Assembly (NCBI GenBank): GCA_964017195.1
Contig: OZ024896.1
Span: 27,131,430-27,195,429 of the forward strand
DNA from: Siderastrea radians
Taxonomy: Eukaryota > Cnidaria > Anthozoa > Scleractinia > Rhizangiidae
Direction: 5' to 3'
DNA length: 64,000 nucleotides
Within the stretch, counting starts at the first letter, position 1; each line of letters begins with the position of its first letter. This document shows positions 1 through 13,800 of the stretch, piece by piece. The notes beneath the pieces are model-generated. The model was not told the DNA's origin, did no database searches, and saw only the letters and a program-made list of their open reading frames with translations. The translations under genes and the position numbers were made by a program.

Positions 1-1700
1 ATTTAATTTTTCGTCGAAAATCGAATGGGTAAGAAAAGGTCATTTGAGTTCCAGGTTGTAAAAAAATACAAAATGCATACCGTCATTTCTGTTCCAATGA
101 TAATCTTCACTTTCCCAAGCAGGGTAAAAATTGCAAAAACGCTCCTTTCTCAGGCCAGGAACCAATTCAGCCACCAATATTTTTACCAGTACTTCTACAG
201 CCATTATAGCATTTCAATAAATTAGCAGAAATCAATTGAGTGCAATTTCGTTTTGTTTAAAGATAAAAGTGAACATGATGACATCACTAGTTGATTGTAC
301 CAGTAATCATTCGCAAGCAAGTGCAACTAAGGATTTACAAAGCAAGTCATGACTGAAAATACTATCAAGACTGCACAGGGTTTAAGCAAAAAAAATAAGA
401 TCCCAGATAAACTGAGAAAATTTTTGGAAGATCTTTGATTGACGCTCGTAATACTAAGAATGCGAGCGCCCCTCTCAGTTTTTGGTGATATTTCGTATAT
501 CTTTCCTTCCAGCAAAGGTTGATGACCTCCTCGTTCCCAGGCGCGAAGATTTCGCCGGATCGCCGGAGCAGCTTGGGAACGAAGCGCGTAAGGCACTTTG
601 GCAAAGAGCACAGTAATAACTTGTAGAGCTTGGCTTATAAGTCATCAGGTTATCTCCAAATGCTCCCCTTCAATAATCTTCAAGGGATGTATACATTATT
701 TTCCTGAGCTGTGAATCACCACAATTTTGGGGGCGAACCGCAAAATGCACCCTGTTTGTTTGTTCCCGTGAGCCTTGAGCCGTTAAATTCGATAATTACT
801 CTTCGTGAAGCGACGCTAGAGATTTCAATTTGTTGTGTGACTTTGTAACCTGAAAGCACAGGTTTCTTGGTCACCCTATGTTCCGGCGGGCAAATAAGTA
901 ACCTCTGTGCAAAACCGTCCGAATTCCTGTCGTGCATGCGCAACATTCGTCATACGCATCGTCACTTAAGCATCGTCGCTTTCTGTCTTGCAGAGTTTGC
1001 GCGCGCACTCATGCGTCAGCTTGACCAGAACTCCGTGAAAACGTTTCTTGCACTGTATTTATTTCAGCGTTACTTTAAACTCAGGATAAATCTCAGTAAA
1101 ATAAGCCTATAACGATTTCTGCCTGTAAAAAAGAAAAACAAAAGTAACTGTCGCGTACAACAGGTCAGCTAGCGTATCGAAGCGCGCGCATTTTTTGACA
1201 ACATTCACAGCATGGGTAAGCTTTAAACCGGTTGAGAGCAGGTTAGAAACCAGTATTTTTAATTGATTCGTCCAAAAACCCTGGACGGCGGCAGATCAGA
1301 GAATCAGACGGTTTTGCGCAGAGGTTACTCGTTCGTCCGCCGGAACATAGGGCGATCAAGAAACCTCTGCTTGCAGGGTAGTGATATTTGTAGCCTTCAA
1401 CCAAAACTTTCTGAAAAATGATGAATGTGACTTTATGTAAAAGATTGATTCATTTTCCACGAAAAAAGACATACCATTCCTTTACCACCTTTGCAACTGT
1501 CATTTAACCTTTAATAACATGAACTTTTTATTCTTAACATAACTTTTTGTATTTTACTTCATGATGTGCATGCCGTTAGTGTATTCGGATAATACAATTG
1601 CTGGAGGTTTGTAGTGCGCTTGAAAAAGTTAAGTTTTAGGTAAAATTGCAAAACATTCAATCCCTCACCATTACTCTATACTTTTTTGTCATTAATTTAG
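1..1700. other. No recognised gene; 5' part of channel gene presumably upstream
   Basis: I see no coding exon here. The next exon (1701) starts inside a discoidin domain, so the signal peptide and the rest of that domain must lie upstream, either beyond the window or in an exon I failed to recognise. Short open frames near 330-610 and 870-1110 lack domain character or usable splice phase and look like repeat-derived sequence. Confidence 0.5.
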
Positions 1701-1839
1701 AATTTTACTGGAAACACTGACCGGGACACTGTTGTTAAACATGACCTAAGCCCACCAATCAGGGCACGTTATATCCGTTTTCGTCCAGTCACGTGGCATC
1801 ACCACATATCAATGAGAGTGGAGCTCTATGGCTGTCAAG
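1701..1839 (+). CDS. Exon: C-terminal part of F5/8 type C (discoidin) domain
   Basis: The exon follows an acceptor AG at 1699-1700 and ends before the donor GTAATG in phase 1. It encodes 46 residues including DTVVKHDLSPPIRARYIRF and then MRVELYGC. This is the closing half of a discoidin fold: a changing-partner strand, the I.ARYIR.. motif, and the final RVELYGC with its disulphide cysteine. Discoidin domains bind carbohydrate or phospholipid on cell surfaces. The front half of the domain was not found in the window. Confidence 0.85.
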
Positions 1840-4800
1840 GTAATGTACAAAGTTTGAGAGAAGAAAGACAAAAAGTTGAAAAATTTATTTTAAAATCAGG
1901 ACTTTTTCCAAGGTGTTCTACTGAAGTGGCCATTTACGGGCATCGTTATGGGTAATATACTGCCGGAAGCAACCCGGCGATGGACCAGCATCGATCCCAT
2001 CCACCCATCCAGCGGGAGTAGTAATACTCTAATTTGCCTCGTACTATAGAAACTGGGGATCCTGAGCTCCAGCCGTGTGGGTGTCCTGTGGCTCATGTCC
2101 AACTTTACCTATTCATATCACCTTTCCTTAATTATCTTTTATAGCGTGGCAATCCGCCGCTTTAAAAAGGAATAAAGGCCTGGGATCGAATTAGCTACGG
2201 ATTCCGCTCAACGTGCGAGCAATAAGTGCAAAAATTATTCACTGAAAAAATACTCATATCACGGTAACATTTTCAATGCTATCTGAAACACCTCACTTTA
2301 ATTCGCTTCTCCAAGTGACCCCGCGATGAAATTCTCAAGCATTCTCGAGAAAATTAATTCCCAGTCTCGTTAAAATATGCTAAATACGGGCGCCAACTTG
2401 TTTTGAACTGACATGAAGCGTTTTGTAATTAAAATATGGATAACATCACATCCAATTTTCTCTCTCGGGGTCAGCCCGGGAGCAAAAGTATCGATGAGTT
2501 CTCCTTATCTGTTCTGAAAATGTGACCGTACTGCAAGTATTTTTTGGGTGACTTAATTTTTGCACTTACTGCTCGAACGATCAACGGAAATCATCTTTAA
2601 ATGAAGTCATCGAGGTTCGAGTTTTCAAAAACGTCTCTTTACTAAAAGCTTAGTCATGTTAGTTAACCAAACAAAGTTTATAAATTGTCCATTTTTTTTC
2701 TATCCAACTGATGAGTACCAAATTTGGCAGAATTTCCTTTCTAGAATTTCCTTTATGGGATAATAATATAGATTAAACTGAAGCAATCAATTGATTTAAA
2801 GAACTCGTTCCCTGTCCTATACTCGTTTCTAAAGTTGCCAATGTATTTTTGTTTTTTTGGTTTTTTTAGAGTCATTAGGATTATTAAAACCGCCGACCAA
2901 CTTGACAGCAATGGATTCCACTTCTTCTTCATTCATAATAAGCTGGAGTCCGTATTATGGTGAAGCTACTTTGTTAGGCTACCGCGTGTTGGTGCTAAAC
3001 CAGGGACCCAGAGAAAGCAGGGTGAAACGTGCCATAGCGCAACTGGACGGCGAGCTGATAAGGAACTTTACAGTTGCTGCAAATGTTACATCGGTTGAAA
3101 TTGGAAATCTGTCGGCATTTGCCAAATACTGTGTTCGACTTAGTTTGATTGCGCAAGAGAGAAGTGGAGAACTCAGTGATTGTTACTATCTTTACACGGA
3201 GGAAAGTAAGTAGTTATGTTCAGGCGGGTATCCCGTCATGGGAGAAAATTATTTCGGAATTTTACTCGTTTAAGACTGGCGTAGTCGGTCTTAGCCATAT
3301 TAATAAATAAAAAAATTGGGTTTAAATATTAGTTTTATCATTTTTGTTATCTAGGAACTATAGTGTTTCTTTTGAGCAGCTGTCGAGTTTGTGTCTTCAA
3401 ATATCAAATAGATGCCTTCCCTCTGCGCCTTATCCTTTCTGAATTTGGTCACGTTTTCTGTTTGCTTGTTTGTTTGTTTGTTTGTTTGTTTGTTTGTTTG
3501 TTGATGCTTGTTGCATGTGTTTTCTCATTGCAACATTCAACTTCCAAAAGATTAGCTACCCCCACCCTAAGAACGTTTAATTTTTAATTTTAATTTTTAT
3601 TTTTTTTATATGTTTTCTTGCCTGTCAGCTCAGCTCACAGTACACTTAAATTTTATGTCCTATTATGCATTTTTCTGTGATTTTATAAATTATTTTGTTT
3701 CCACCCCATTTTCAGTCTCAATCAAAGCTCCAACCATCTTAGGAGCCCAGAAAATCAACTCCACATCCTTCAGCGTTTCCTGGGATCCAGTCCCTAGTGG
3801 CGGTCTGAGTGCACTGATCGTGGGATATCGCTTATCATACTATGATGCGAATGACCACAACAGCTCTCTGGCTATCACATACACGCTTACAAAGCTTACA
3901 AACAGCAGTCAATATGCTGCGATCCTTAGCGGTTTGCAAGTCTATTCAAACTACTGTGTTCAAGTTCGTGCGTTTACCAACGTAGAGGAGGGCCCCGCCA
4001 GTGAGTGCTTCTTCCTTGATGTCAAAAACGGTAAGACATCACCCGCTTTAACTCCCGACCTTTAAGGCATTCTTTTCAAGATAGTACACCAGTCATTGTA
4101 AGGCTAACGCATAAACAACTTACCTATTGATTGTAACGCTGTCCAACAAAATGTTTTGCATATACTGCAGGAGAACTAATTGCAGTACATGATCGCCCTG
4201 GCACAACAAACACCCGATCGTGTCATTTTTCAGACATTCATGCGCATTAGTTTCCAGTGTCACCCATACCGTGACAAATATTTCCTGGAGATGACATTAT
4301 CAGAATTATTTAACTTTTGCGAATGTTTGGTTTGTCCAACATTTGAACCTTTGCTGCTTTCTGCGGGAAAAAGGGCTAAAACGTAAAAGCAGAAAGCTTG
4401 TTAATTATCGTCAATTATATGTCACTGGGCAGCAAATCGTGTCATCATGTAACATCCTTCATGTGACACTTTTTGTACAATACCAGCACATATAAAACTA
4501 GTAAGGTTGAAAGTAAGAAAACGTGAGAGCAACCAAACAAGTGAGCGATTTTTAAGATCGCTTGCTACGATTTTTGCCTTCTTGCCTGCATGCCAGGCCT
4601 GTCTCCTTGCCGTAAGCAATTTTCTCTAGCGGTGAAATCTTGTATGAAATGCAAATTACTTTCGTAACGATCTGTAAATCGGAAATCTCTAATATAGAAA
4701 TAATAGCGTGCCTTGGTGGGTGATTCCTGTTTGTCGGCAACGAAGCAATTTGCAATTTCTGACAGCAAGTAAAACTAGTAACCAAAAACCGGGCAAAAAA

Positions 4801-7800
4801 CATTGCTTTTAAAAAATCAAAAGGCTCGGTAAGGATTGTGGGTGATTAATAGACGATTAAAGACCTAATAATGCGCCCTAACAAAATTTGCTTTTTTTAA
4901 CTCGGTAACCTCTTGCTGTTTTAAAGTAAAAGAGACGCGTAAGGGAATGATAATAACTGAGAACGTTTCAACTCTATTTGAACTTCATTTGGCCCTCTAG
5001 AAGTCACAGCGCTGCCCCCTCCAAGGTCTTCAGCTTACAGTGATGGCTCCTCGTACGTTTTAGTCCAATGGGAGCCTATAAGGGGTTTTTCAGAAGGTCT
5101 GCTTCAAGGATACTTCGTGTTCCTTCGAGATACAAATACTACAATTATTGCTGGATCGTGCAAGACAAATATCAGCGTGATATCCACTGGCTGTATACAG
5201 GTGGCTGCCTACACAAGAGAGGGCTTGGGGAACATCACGGGGTGTCTCCAGATACAAAAATGTGGGTGTGTTTTTTTCAGTTGGTCAAAACGTGATTCCT
5301 TGTTGCAATGACTGGGAACCTTCAAGCAGGCGGGTGACCTGAATATGGAAAATAAGGCGGATAGTATCAGTTTAACACCGGGCAACGGTTTTGCGTCATA
5401 TAAACTTTTAGAAGTAAAAGCGTGTTTTCAATTTGATTGCCAGTGATTACTAATTAAACTGCTGGCCTTAAACTCTGTGATTGTGACATCGCCTAGAATC
5501 GTTGGCAATCGTATAGAAAGTTAGTCTTCGAATACAGCCGCCTCTCCGCGCTCAGGCCGCTTGCTGCGTTCGGAGGGGCAAGCGCAGGCTAATGAAAAGC
5601 ATCCCTCAATAGAACATTAAAGGTTTTCTCATCAATCATCGACGATTGCGCCAACACCTGTACATGCTTTGTCATGTGATTGATTATCAAAAAAAAGGGG
5701 GAGTATAAAGTTTGTACATCAACACTAGCGCAAGTTTTGACTACATTCCTTCCTCAGCGCTCGCGACCGATGCATGACGCAACGTAACATTGCAAAATTT
5801 ATTACGTGCGCAGTAAAGATGTGTATAAACAATCAGCGCGAAGGTCCTTTAACTATTTATGCATTGGTCAATTCCAGCTGCGCCCATGCCCCCCCGGCAT
5901 AAGCCTTTTTTTTCTTGGATGGCAAATTCCCGGGGGTGGAGGCACTTAAGCTACCAAATGCACCGCGCTGGGGACGAAGGAAGAGGGCAAATACCCCGCC
6001 CCCAGGATCGTACGTCCCCAGTCATTGAACACTGCAGCAGTTTTTATTCGTTGCATAATGGTGCCACTTTCAGGATATTTTTCGTTTCTGTAGGTCTGCC
6101 TATCCGTCTTGTAATTGGTTAATAAAGTTAAAACCGCCAAGCAATGATATTGACTTCACAGAAAACGCTACCGATGATAGTTGATTCTCATTTTATTGTT
6201 ACTTATTATATTTTAAATAGTTCGCTAGTGAAAACATCTTGACACTATAAAATTGTCTGGACCAGTTGGTCAAAGCAGGGTTAAGCTAACCCAGGATTTG
6301 CATTAACTTTTAATTCCGATAAACTTTTAATTCCAGACGATACAGATTTCTGTAAATCTTTTTTGGCCTACATTTTTAAAACTTTGATTGCTTTCAAATA
6401 GTGACTTGAAATTTGCTGTAAAACCTGTTTTGAAATAAGAGAAACAGGGACTTCGGTTAAATTTTAATCCCAGGTTTGCGTTAACCAGCTTTCGAACAAC
6501 CGGGCCCTGTTGTATAAAAGTCATCTGTTGTGGATATTTTAATAATATGCAAAAGTAAATGATGATCCCTTTAAACGTGTTTAGAATTTAATAATCGATC
6601 GTGATAGTTTTAGAATCATCGCGGCTAAATTTTAATTATAAAATCCTTGATCCATGAAGCATACGTACGTCAATTCACGTTGATCGTTCCCGATAGTTCA
6701 AGTCATGCCTTGATTAGCAATGAAGAAATGCATAAAATCGAAAAAACCTCCACAAGTTTGTCCAGTCCTCAACTTTGACGGACGAGCCAATCTGCGACGA
6801 ACCGCTGGTCCTTTCCGATAAAATCCTCCGTGTTTGGATTTCAAATCGGAAACCATGTGCGTGTCAAAAGCCCGGGGGTAGCCCCGGGGTAGGCAAATGC
6901 TCGACCCCCGGGCCGCGCCAAATTTGCTAATGCCCCACCCCCGGGACAGGTAAGGTGCACAAATGCCTCGCAGTTGCCCGGGGGGGGGGATGGGCGCAGC
7001 TGGAATTGACTGATGCGTTAAGGTGTGACTGACAGAAAACTTTTGCAAGCATTACTATCGATTCGGACGGTCAGGTGGCAGGGAAGCAGTAACAATGCTT
7101 CAAGCTTTTGACTGTAACAGAGTCAAACTGTGCAATTTGTTCCTTTTTTGTATTTTTTAACAGTACTTAAAGACATCATTGCTCCTAAGATTAGTGCATC
7201 CATCAGAAAGACTATATCAACAATAGAAGTCAAGTGGGACCCACAGACATTTCAAGGTGTGAAGGGAGAGATTCTGGGTTATGAATTACTGTACGAGCTT
7301 GTGAGAGTCAGTGGAAATCCCAGGGATAATTCTGAGCTGAGAAAAGTTATCATATGCAGCAGTTTTGATAAGTATATTCTGACAAATCTTTCATCTTTCA
7401 CGCGATACAAGTTTCAGATGGCAGCAATTACTGCAAACGGTATTGGACAATACAGTGACCCCGTCTATGGAGGTAGGTAACACAACCGAACCAAAAGAAT
7501 TACGTCTGGGAACGTTGAAGCAATTTCGCATTTTTAAAAGTCGAATATCATACAGCCATATATCCCCGAAATCCCTAAAGTACTTCTGAGAAATTTTAAC
7601 CACCGAGGCTAAGAATGTGTTTGAATAACGGGAAGAACAACAAGACATCACATCTTTGATACACATTCGACGCACTTAAAAACTCTAAAACGATATAAAC
7701 ACTTAAAATTGCGGTATTCCGGTATATTGGAAACGTTGTAAGGAGAAACATAACAATGAAGTGCAGAGATTTCAAATGAATGTTACTGGTCTTTACGCTA

Positions 7801-10800
7801 ACGACGCTATGCTGAGGGTGTTAGGGTAGACAAAGTACCCGAAGACTCCTTAATTAACTCTAAGAACGAGTAGAACTTTTTCCACATTCCGCACGCGGTT
7901 ATCCCGCATGGCCGCGCGCTACCATCAAAGTAGGACATCCCGTGACGACTAACATGGAGTCGAAGAAGATGTGGGCTATTCCACTGGTTTTTACATGAAC
8001 AGTTTTACATTTTAGTAGTTCTCACATGGCCAATTTGACAATTTTATTTAGCAGACGGCTGACGAGGCTCGAGGAGCGAAATATATACCGGACCACCGCA
8101 ATTTTAACAGTGTTTATATCGTTTTAGAGTTTTAAGTGCGTCGAATGTGTATCAAAGACGTGATGTCTTTTTGTTCTTCCCATCCCTCAAAAACGAACCA
8201 CCATTATTCCATGTTGGCCTAAAAGGGTTCTTACAAATTTGATGTCTAATGGGAAATCACGCTATTTTGGTTTTAAAATAGGTTCTTAATTTTTGTAGTA
8301 GGAAATTGCTTGCTGCTGGTCAGAAAACAAATCCAATATGGATGTGGTTCCCGTGTGTTAGAAACGTTTATTGCACCTACTACGTCTACATTTTAAACAA
8401 ACGTAGACCAAGCTCTTGGTCCTAATAATAATAATAATAAACTTTATTAACGTGTCTTAAAACATCTAGCTTACACTAAAGTAAGCTAATTGGGGACACC
8501 TATCTATACCTATCTAAAGTAGTAAAAATATATAAAATATTACAATATATACAATATAAAATATAAAATATAATATCACATCAACCTATAGTGATGAAAA
8601 CCCCCAAATGTTCAGAAAATCAAAAGTCACTAATTACTACATAGAGGACAGTTGTGACATCCTTCCTCCAGTAACGCTTCGAGATTCTTTTTTCTAATAG
8701 TGTTCTTAAAACTATTTAACGAATTAGAATTTCTAATTTCTTTATCCAATTTGGACCAGAGCATCGGACCAAGGTACTGATTTACTTCAACCAACAACAG
8801 TTTCTATGTTTTTCCAAAGAAGAACCAGCCTGTTTCGATTGTCAGGTTAATGCAGAATTTTATATGTTTAGGGACTAAATGACAAATTTTAACCTACAGG
8901 TTCTTAATCCACTTGGTTAACTTCTAACAGTCGGGAAATTACTGTACTATTATCCACACTAATGGAATACTTTTCACCCTGACCTTTCACCCTTCTTTTC
9001 CTAGTGTTGAAAACTACTTGGAACAAAACCAAATTTGAAAAATCATCCATGGGGTTGACAGGCAACTAATGCTTTTGTAGGCATGTTGACATTTTTGACT
9101 CTGAGTATATAGAAGAAAAGGGTCTCGCTCGTAACTTTAGTACGGTGTTTTGAATTTTCGCTTCACACTCCAAGTGGTTTACCGTATTTTCCCGATTAAA
9201 CGCCGGGTCTAAAAGAGGACTGAAGTCGGGGAATAAGCCCCTCAGGCGTTTATTTGTGGTATAATGAATTTAAGGTGTAAGGGCAAGATACAGGATGTCA
9301 AGTAGAACGAATAAAAACCTTTTAAAAAAAATGGCGGGCCCAAATAAACCGCTGATTCAAACAAACGCCGGGTCCACCAGGCCAAGTTTGAAATAAAAGC
9401 CGGGGGAGTTTAATTGAGAAAATACGGTATTTGCGCTGATAGAGCCATAGCCTAATTAATGCTTTCAATGAAAGGACTCCAAGTACAGGGTGGGTTGCTG
9501 TTGATACAATAGCTCATAGTGATTATCCAATCACAAGGCGCAAGCAAGTGCCCAGTTGAGAATCATCTCCTGTGCATAGTCACCAGAGCGCTCGATCCAT
9601 TGCTGACCAAAGATATCAAGGGCTCTTAAGTCTTGAATATAGCAAACAGAACAAAAAATGCTAAACATTAAGTAAAAGTAATAAATATAAGTTATTGAGC
9701 TATATGTAGGTTCGCGTTGCAAAAATATTGGTCTTATTCTTTCGTGTAAGTAATAGGCCAAGCCGGAAACGAAGAAAGAAGAAATAACAGAACAAGTAGT
9801 CCAATATACGTTTTATTTGGGTGTCTTTTTCATACATTTGTCAATAGCATCTATTATATAACTTAAGATGAAATGGAAAGTGGTAAATTGCCCTCTGTCT
9901 TGAAGCTAACCCCAATCTCCTTTAGTATATGTTAGTATTGTTGTAAGAAACGTACCTGAATAGTGTAGTGTCGTAATTTAGTTTGATACTATAGGTATGT
10001 AGAATTGAATCTAGTTTTGTAAGTAGTGTATGATTGCAAATTTTTTTAAAAAATCTATATATGGCAAACGAGCCCTTCACAACACAAGTCAGTGAAATCA
10101 AAGCCGTGAGATGTCCGTATGGCAAAGTTCGCACCGTTCGGAGAACCAATCAGAATGAACCTATTCATCTGGGATCGGCTTAACCAGATTTTAAAGGCTT
10201 TATTGGAAATAACGTAGTTTTCAGAACTAATAAACGTTATCACTTTTATCTCTTCCAGAGACTTGTGCTTGTTCAAAATACATTACAGTTGCATCCAGCT
10301 CTCTGAATCTCCAAGACGCCAACACCGATGACCCCAACTATGATGCTATTGCCGCTGGGTTGAAAAAGGTCATCTCACAACTTGTAGTTGACTCGTGTGG
10401 TTACTGCGAAGAATTCGGCCAAACAAACCTTATCTACAGCAACGATAGCAGCTTGGAAGAGTTGGTGTTTCCCGTCACGAAGACATCATACGGACAGAGT
10501 GCATACAGCAAGTTTATACCGGTTATACGAGTTCCAGGGGTGGTTGTTATAACAAGGAAAAAAGAGCTGGGGATGATTTTGACGGAAGCGGCAAGTGGTT
10601 CAATTCTTCAATCTTGGCCAATTTTTGCTCTTACCATCATGATGGCCTTGCTAGCAGGAATTATCATCTGGTTCCTCGTAAGTTTAATAATGTCTTTAGT
10701 TTAACATACAACTAACTTCATAGACCATGATAAGAAAAATATAGGTACGTAATGCGTATGTCTTCCCGCTAAAAGTATCAACAACAAAACTTTATTTACA

Positions 10801-13800
10801 AGAAAAATCAATATACTACAAATACAGACTACCTGCAAATAGCGAAGCTAATTGAGGCAGGTAGTATGAATACGTGTCATTTACACTTAAATTACAATAC
10901 GAATACAAAAAGATTTTACAAAATAATAAATATGGTATAACAGAATAAATTACAATAATAACTTTAATTATATTTATCATGAGCAATAAGCTAGTGGTCT
11001 GTATTCCTTTTATTCCCACTAAAGAACACTAACCCAAACGAGATGTAACCCGTACTCCTACAGGTTACACGTGAAAGCTGATGAACTCAGTGAATAAAAG
11101 TTCATAATAAAGAGAAACCTCAGCATCAGGAGTTTTGGCGGCAATGTTGACGGCGACGCCACTACTTTGCATACTGTAAAATGTGGTTATAAATAAGCCC
11201 ATGTAGAAGACGCAAGTGTCATAAAGTCACAAGTGTAATAAGGTTTGGCCACAAATGTAATAAACTTTTCACAAATATCCAGAAACGTCAATGACACCTG
11301 TTATTCAAAGCTGATGTAGTCTTCATTCACAATCGCTCAAGTTATGCTATTTTACACCTTATTCCTCAAAGAACTCTCCAAAATGTAAATGACTGTAAAG
11401 CTATGACGCACAGCAGATGTTATTGTTTAGCTTAAAGGAGCTGTGTTACGATATTTAGCCAAATTCAGCCACTAGGACCTGGCCACCAAATTGAGCGAAA
11501 CCTAAAAATTGCCGAAAGGTTGAGGTGGCCGAACACAGTTTTCTTGTACCTATGCGTTATTTATCGTTATTTTTAAACCACTGGCAGTTGGGCAGCCAAA
11601 ATTGGCAAGGTGCAAGTTCAACTAAAGAAGATTGTATTTTGGTACGTTTTATTGGACTAGGTACCGTTACCATGGCAACACAGCTGGTAGTAAACCAGCT
11701 TCAAATAATGGGTTTGATTTATTTTCAGAAAATCCAGTCGTTAGATTTTTTCCATCATTTGTCTCTAGAAAACTCAGAAAAATACTTGCCTATTGACTTT
11801 GGTCTCGTGAAATTTTGACAGAGAGATCTTCTGTTATTTTGTGTTTTGCATTTTAACGTTTTCTGTCAGATTTCAATTTTTGTTTGCAGGCGAGCTAAGC
11901 GTGTTCCGAACTATTATTCTACCAAATTTCATGAAATTCTAACGAGCGGTTCCGTAGAAATCAGTGCATTTCCACTAAATCGTGCAGTCACAATTTTCTG
12001 GTTAACTGCGCATGCGCTGCATTTGGCAGGATTCTTGATCTTTTCTCGATCCATACAAACAATCCCAGAAAGGCAGGGTATTTTCCAAGAGTATTACCTT
12101 TAATACATTGAAAAACAAACGTTTTTGACACAACAAACTGTTTGATTGTTAAGACGGAAAAAACACTTGCACAATCTTCACTGAACAAAATGAAATGATC
12201 GCTGTACAGGCGCCAACAGGCCGCATGTTTGTTTCTCTCAAAACCTTGTGCGCGCGCACTTATTCACGTCAGCAGTACAAATCGTAGAGCGCGTGCAAAC
12301 TGTGTTCAGACACCGTAAAGAACACAACAAATACAAAAGAAGGCACGGATAGGCCAAATTGAAAGAGATTAACGGGGATTGCAATTGGGGTCTTGGAAAA
12401 CTGTTCAGCCTAACAGTGTTTCAAAGTTTATCTCTGTTGCTTGTAAATTTAAATATAACGCTCGGGATACATATTTCTTTGTCACGAAGCTGTGATTTTG
12501 TCATTTACAACTAATATCTTTGCTAACGTTAAGTTCCATAGCGAGTAAGGGCGAGTAATTGGAAAAACCAAACATATTGGACTGGACTGCCGTGACACAG
12601 CCTCTTTAAACGACAAAAACTGGGAATTCAAAAGAGTTCACCTTTGAACAAACAACTTCGAAACAAAAGATTGACCACTTCGATATGATAAATTAAAGAA
12701 GATAAACTAAAAAAGCTAGTTGCAATTCATAGTAGTTTAGTTTTTCAACACGAGCTACAGCGTGACTACTACAGCGTGACTGCTACAGCGTGACTACTAG
12801 CTTTGTTATCTTGGTAGTAAATTGTGCTCGTTTTAAACACAATACAGAAACCTGCTTTTGTCCAAACATAAGCTGGATAAAAGGCCAGTCTTTACCCTCG
12901 TATACTTGTTGTCTTCCAATGAATGTCAGATACGATAACAGAATGAAGAAAAACTATAACAAAAGTAACGTGAGAAAACTTTACAACAGTGTGCATAAAT
13001 ATTTGTTAAAAAGAAAGAGAAAAACCTTCATGATGCAATTGTTGAACTAAAGATGACAGAGGTGTCTGTCGAAACATGTTTTCTAAAGTCAAAACTGTGG
13101 TGCGTTTTCTTCAAATATCTGAGTATGTGTTTGTTTGCGTTTTTGTTAGGACTCCAAGACCAACCCTGATCACTTTCCACGTCAGTTCATAAAAGGGACC
13201 GGCCAAGGATTCTGGTGGTCATTCATTTCCATGACAACAGTCGGGTAAATACAGGTTTTAATCCTAAGATATAGCATTTTTGAGTGCAGTCACAACAAAA
13301 CTAAATTCTTCTCCAAAACGCTGTTTGTTATACTGATGGGTTATTGTACAGGTAAGAAAAGGACCTCAAAACTGAAAGGAAATCTATCAAGGAAATCTTT
13401 GGAAAAGGAAATGTATGTGTAATCAGATTATTAAAACAAAGACAGATGAGATAGAAATAGTTTAACAAGGATTTGAAGCCCCTACTGTGATAAGCTTGAA
13501 AAAGTTGGCTGTTACAAACATTAGCTGAAAACGTGCTATTTTAGGCATTAGTTATACTTGTACTGCTTTGCAAACTGAAGAAAGAACAGCTCTGAGTTCC
13601 ATTGATCCTGCTGTAATTTTTATCCTTGACATTGTTGTTTTTCTCTTCACTCTTTCCTCCTTGTTATTTTTCTTCTTATTATTACTGTTCTTATTATTGT
13701 TGTCATAAATTATTGTTGTTGTTGTTGCTATTCTTGTTGCTCCTGTTGTTATTAATTTGTTCGCGTTGTTAACGTTGTTCTTATCGTTTCGTACTTCTTT

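Noticed and set aside
327..611. Minus-strand open frames of 79-94 codons as a gene
   Set aside because: Two overlapping frames on the same DNA, no domain, no splice support; repeat-like.
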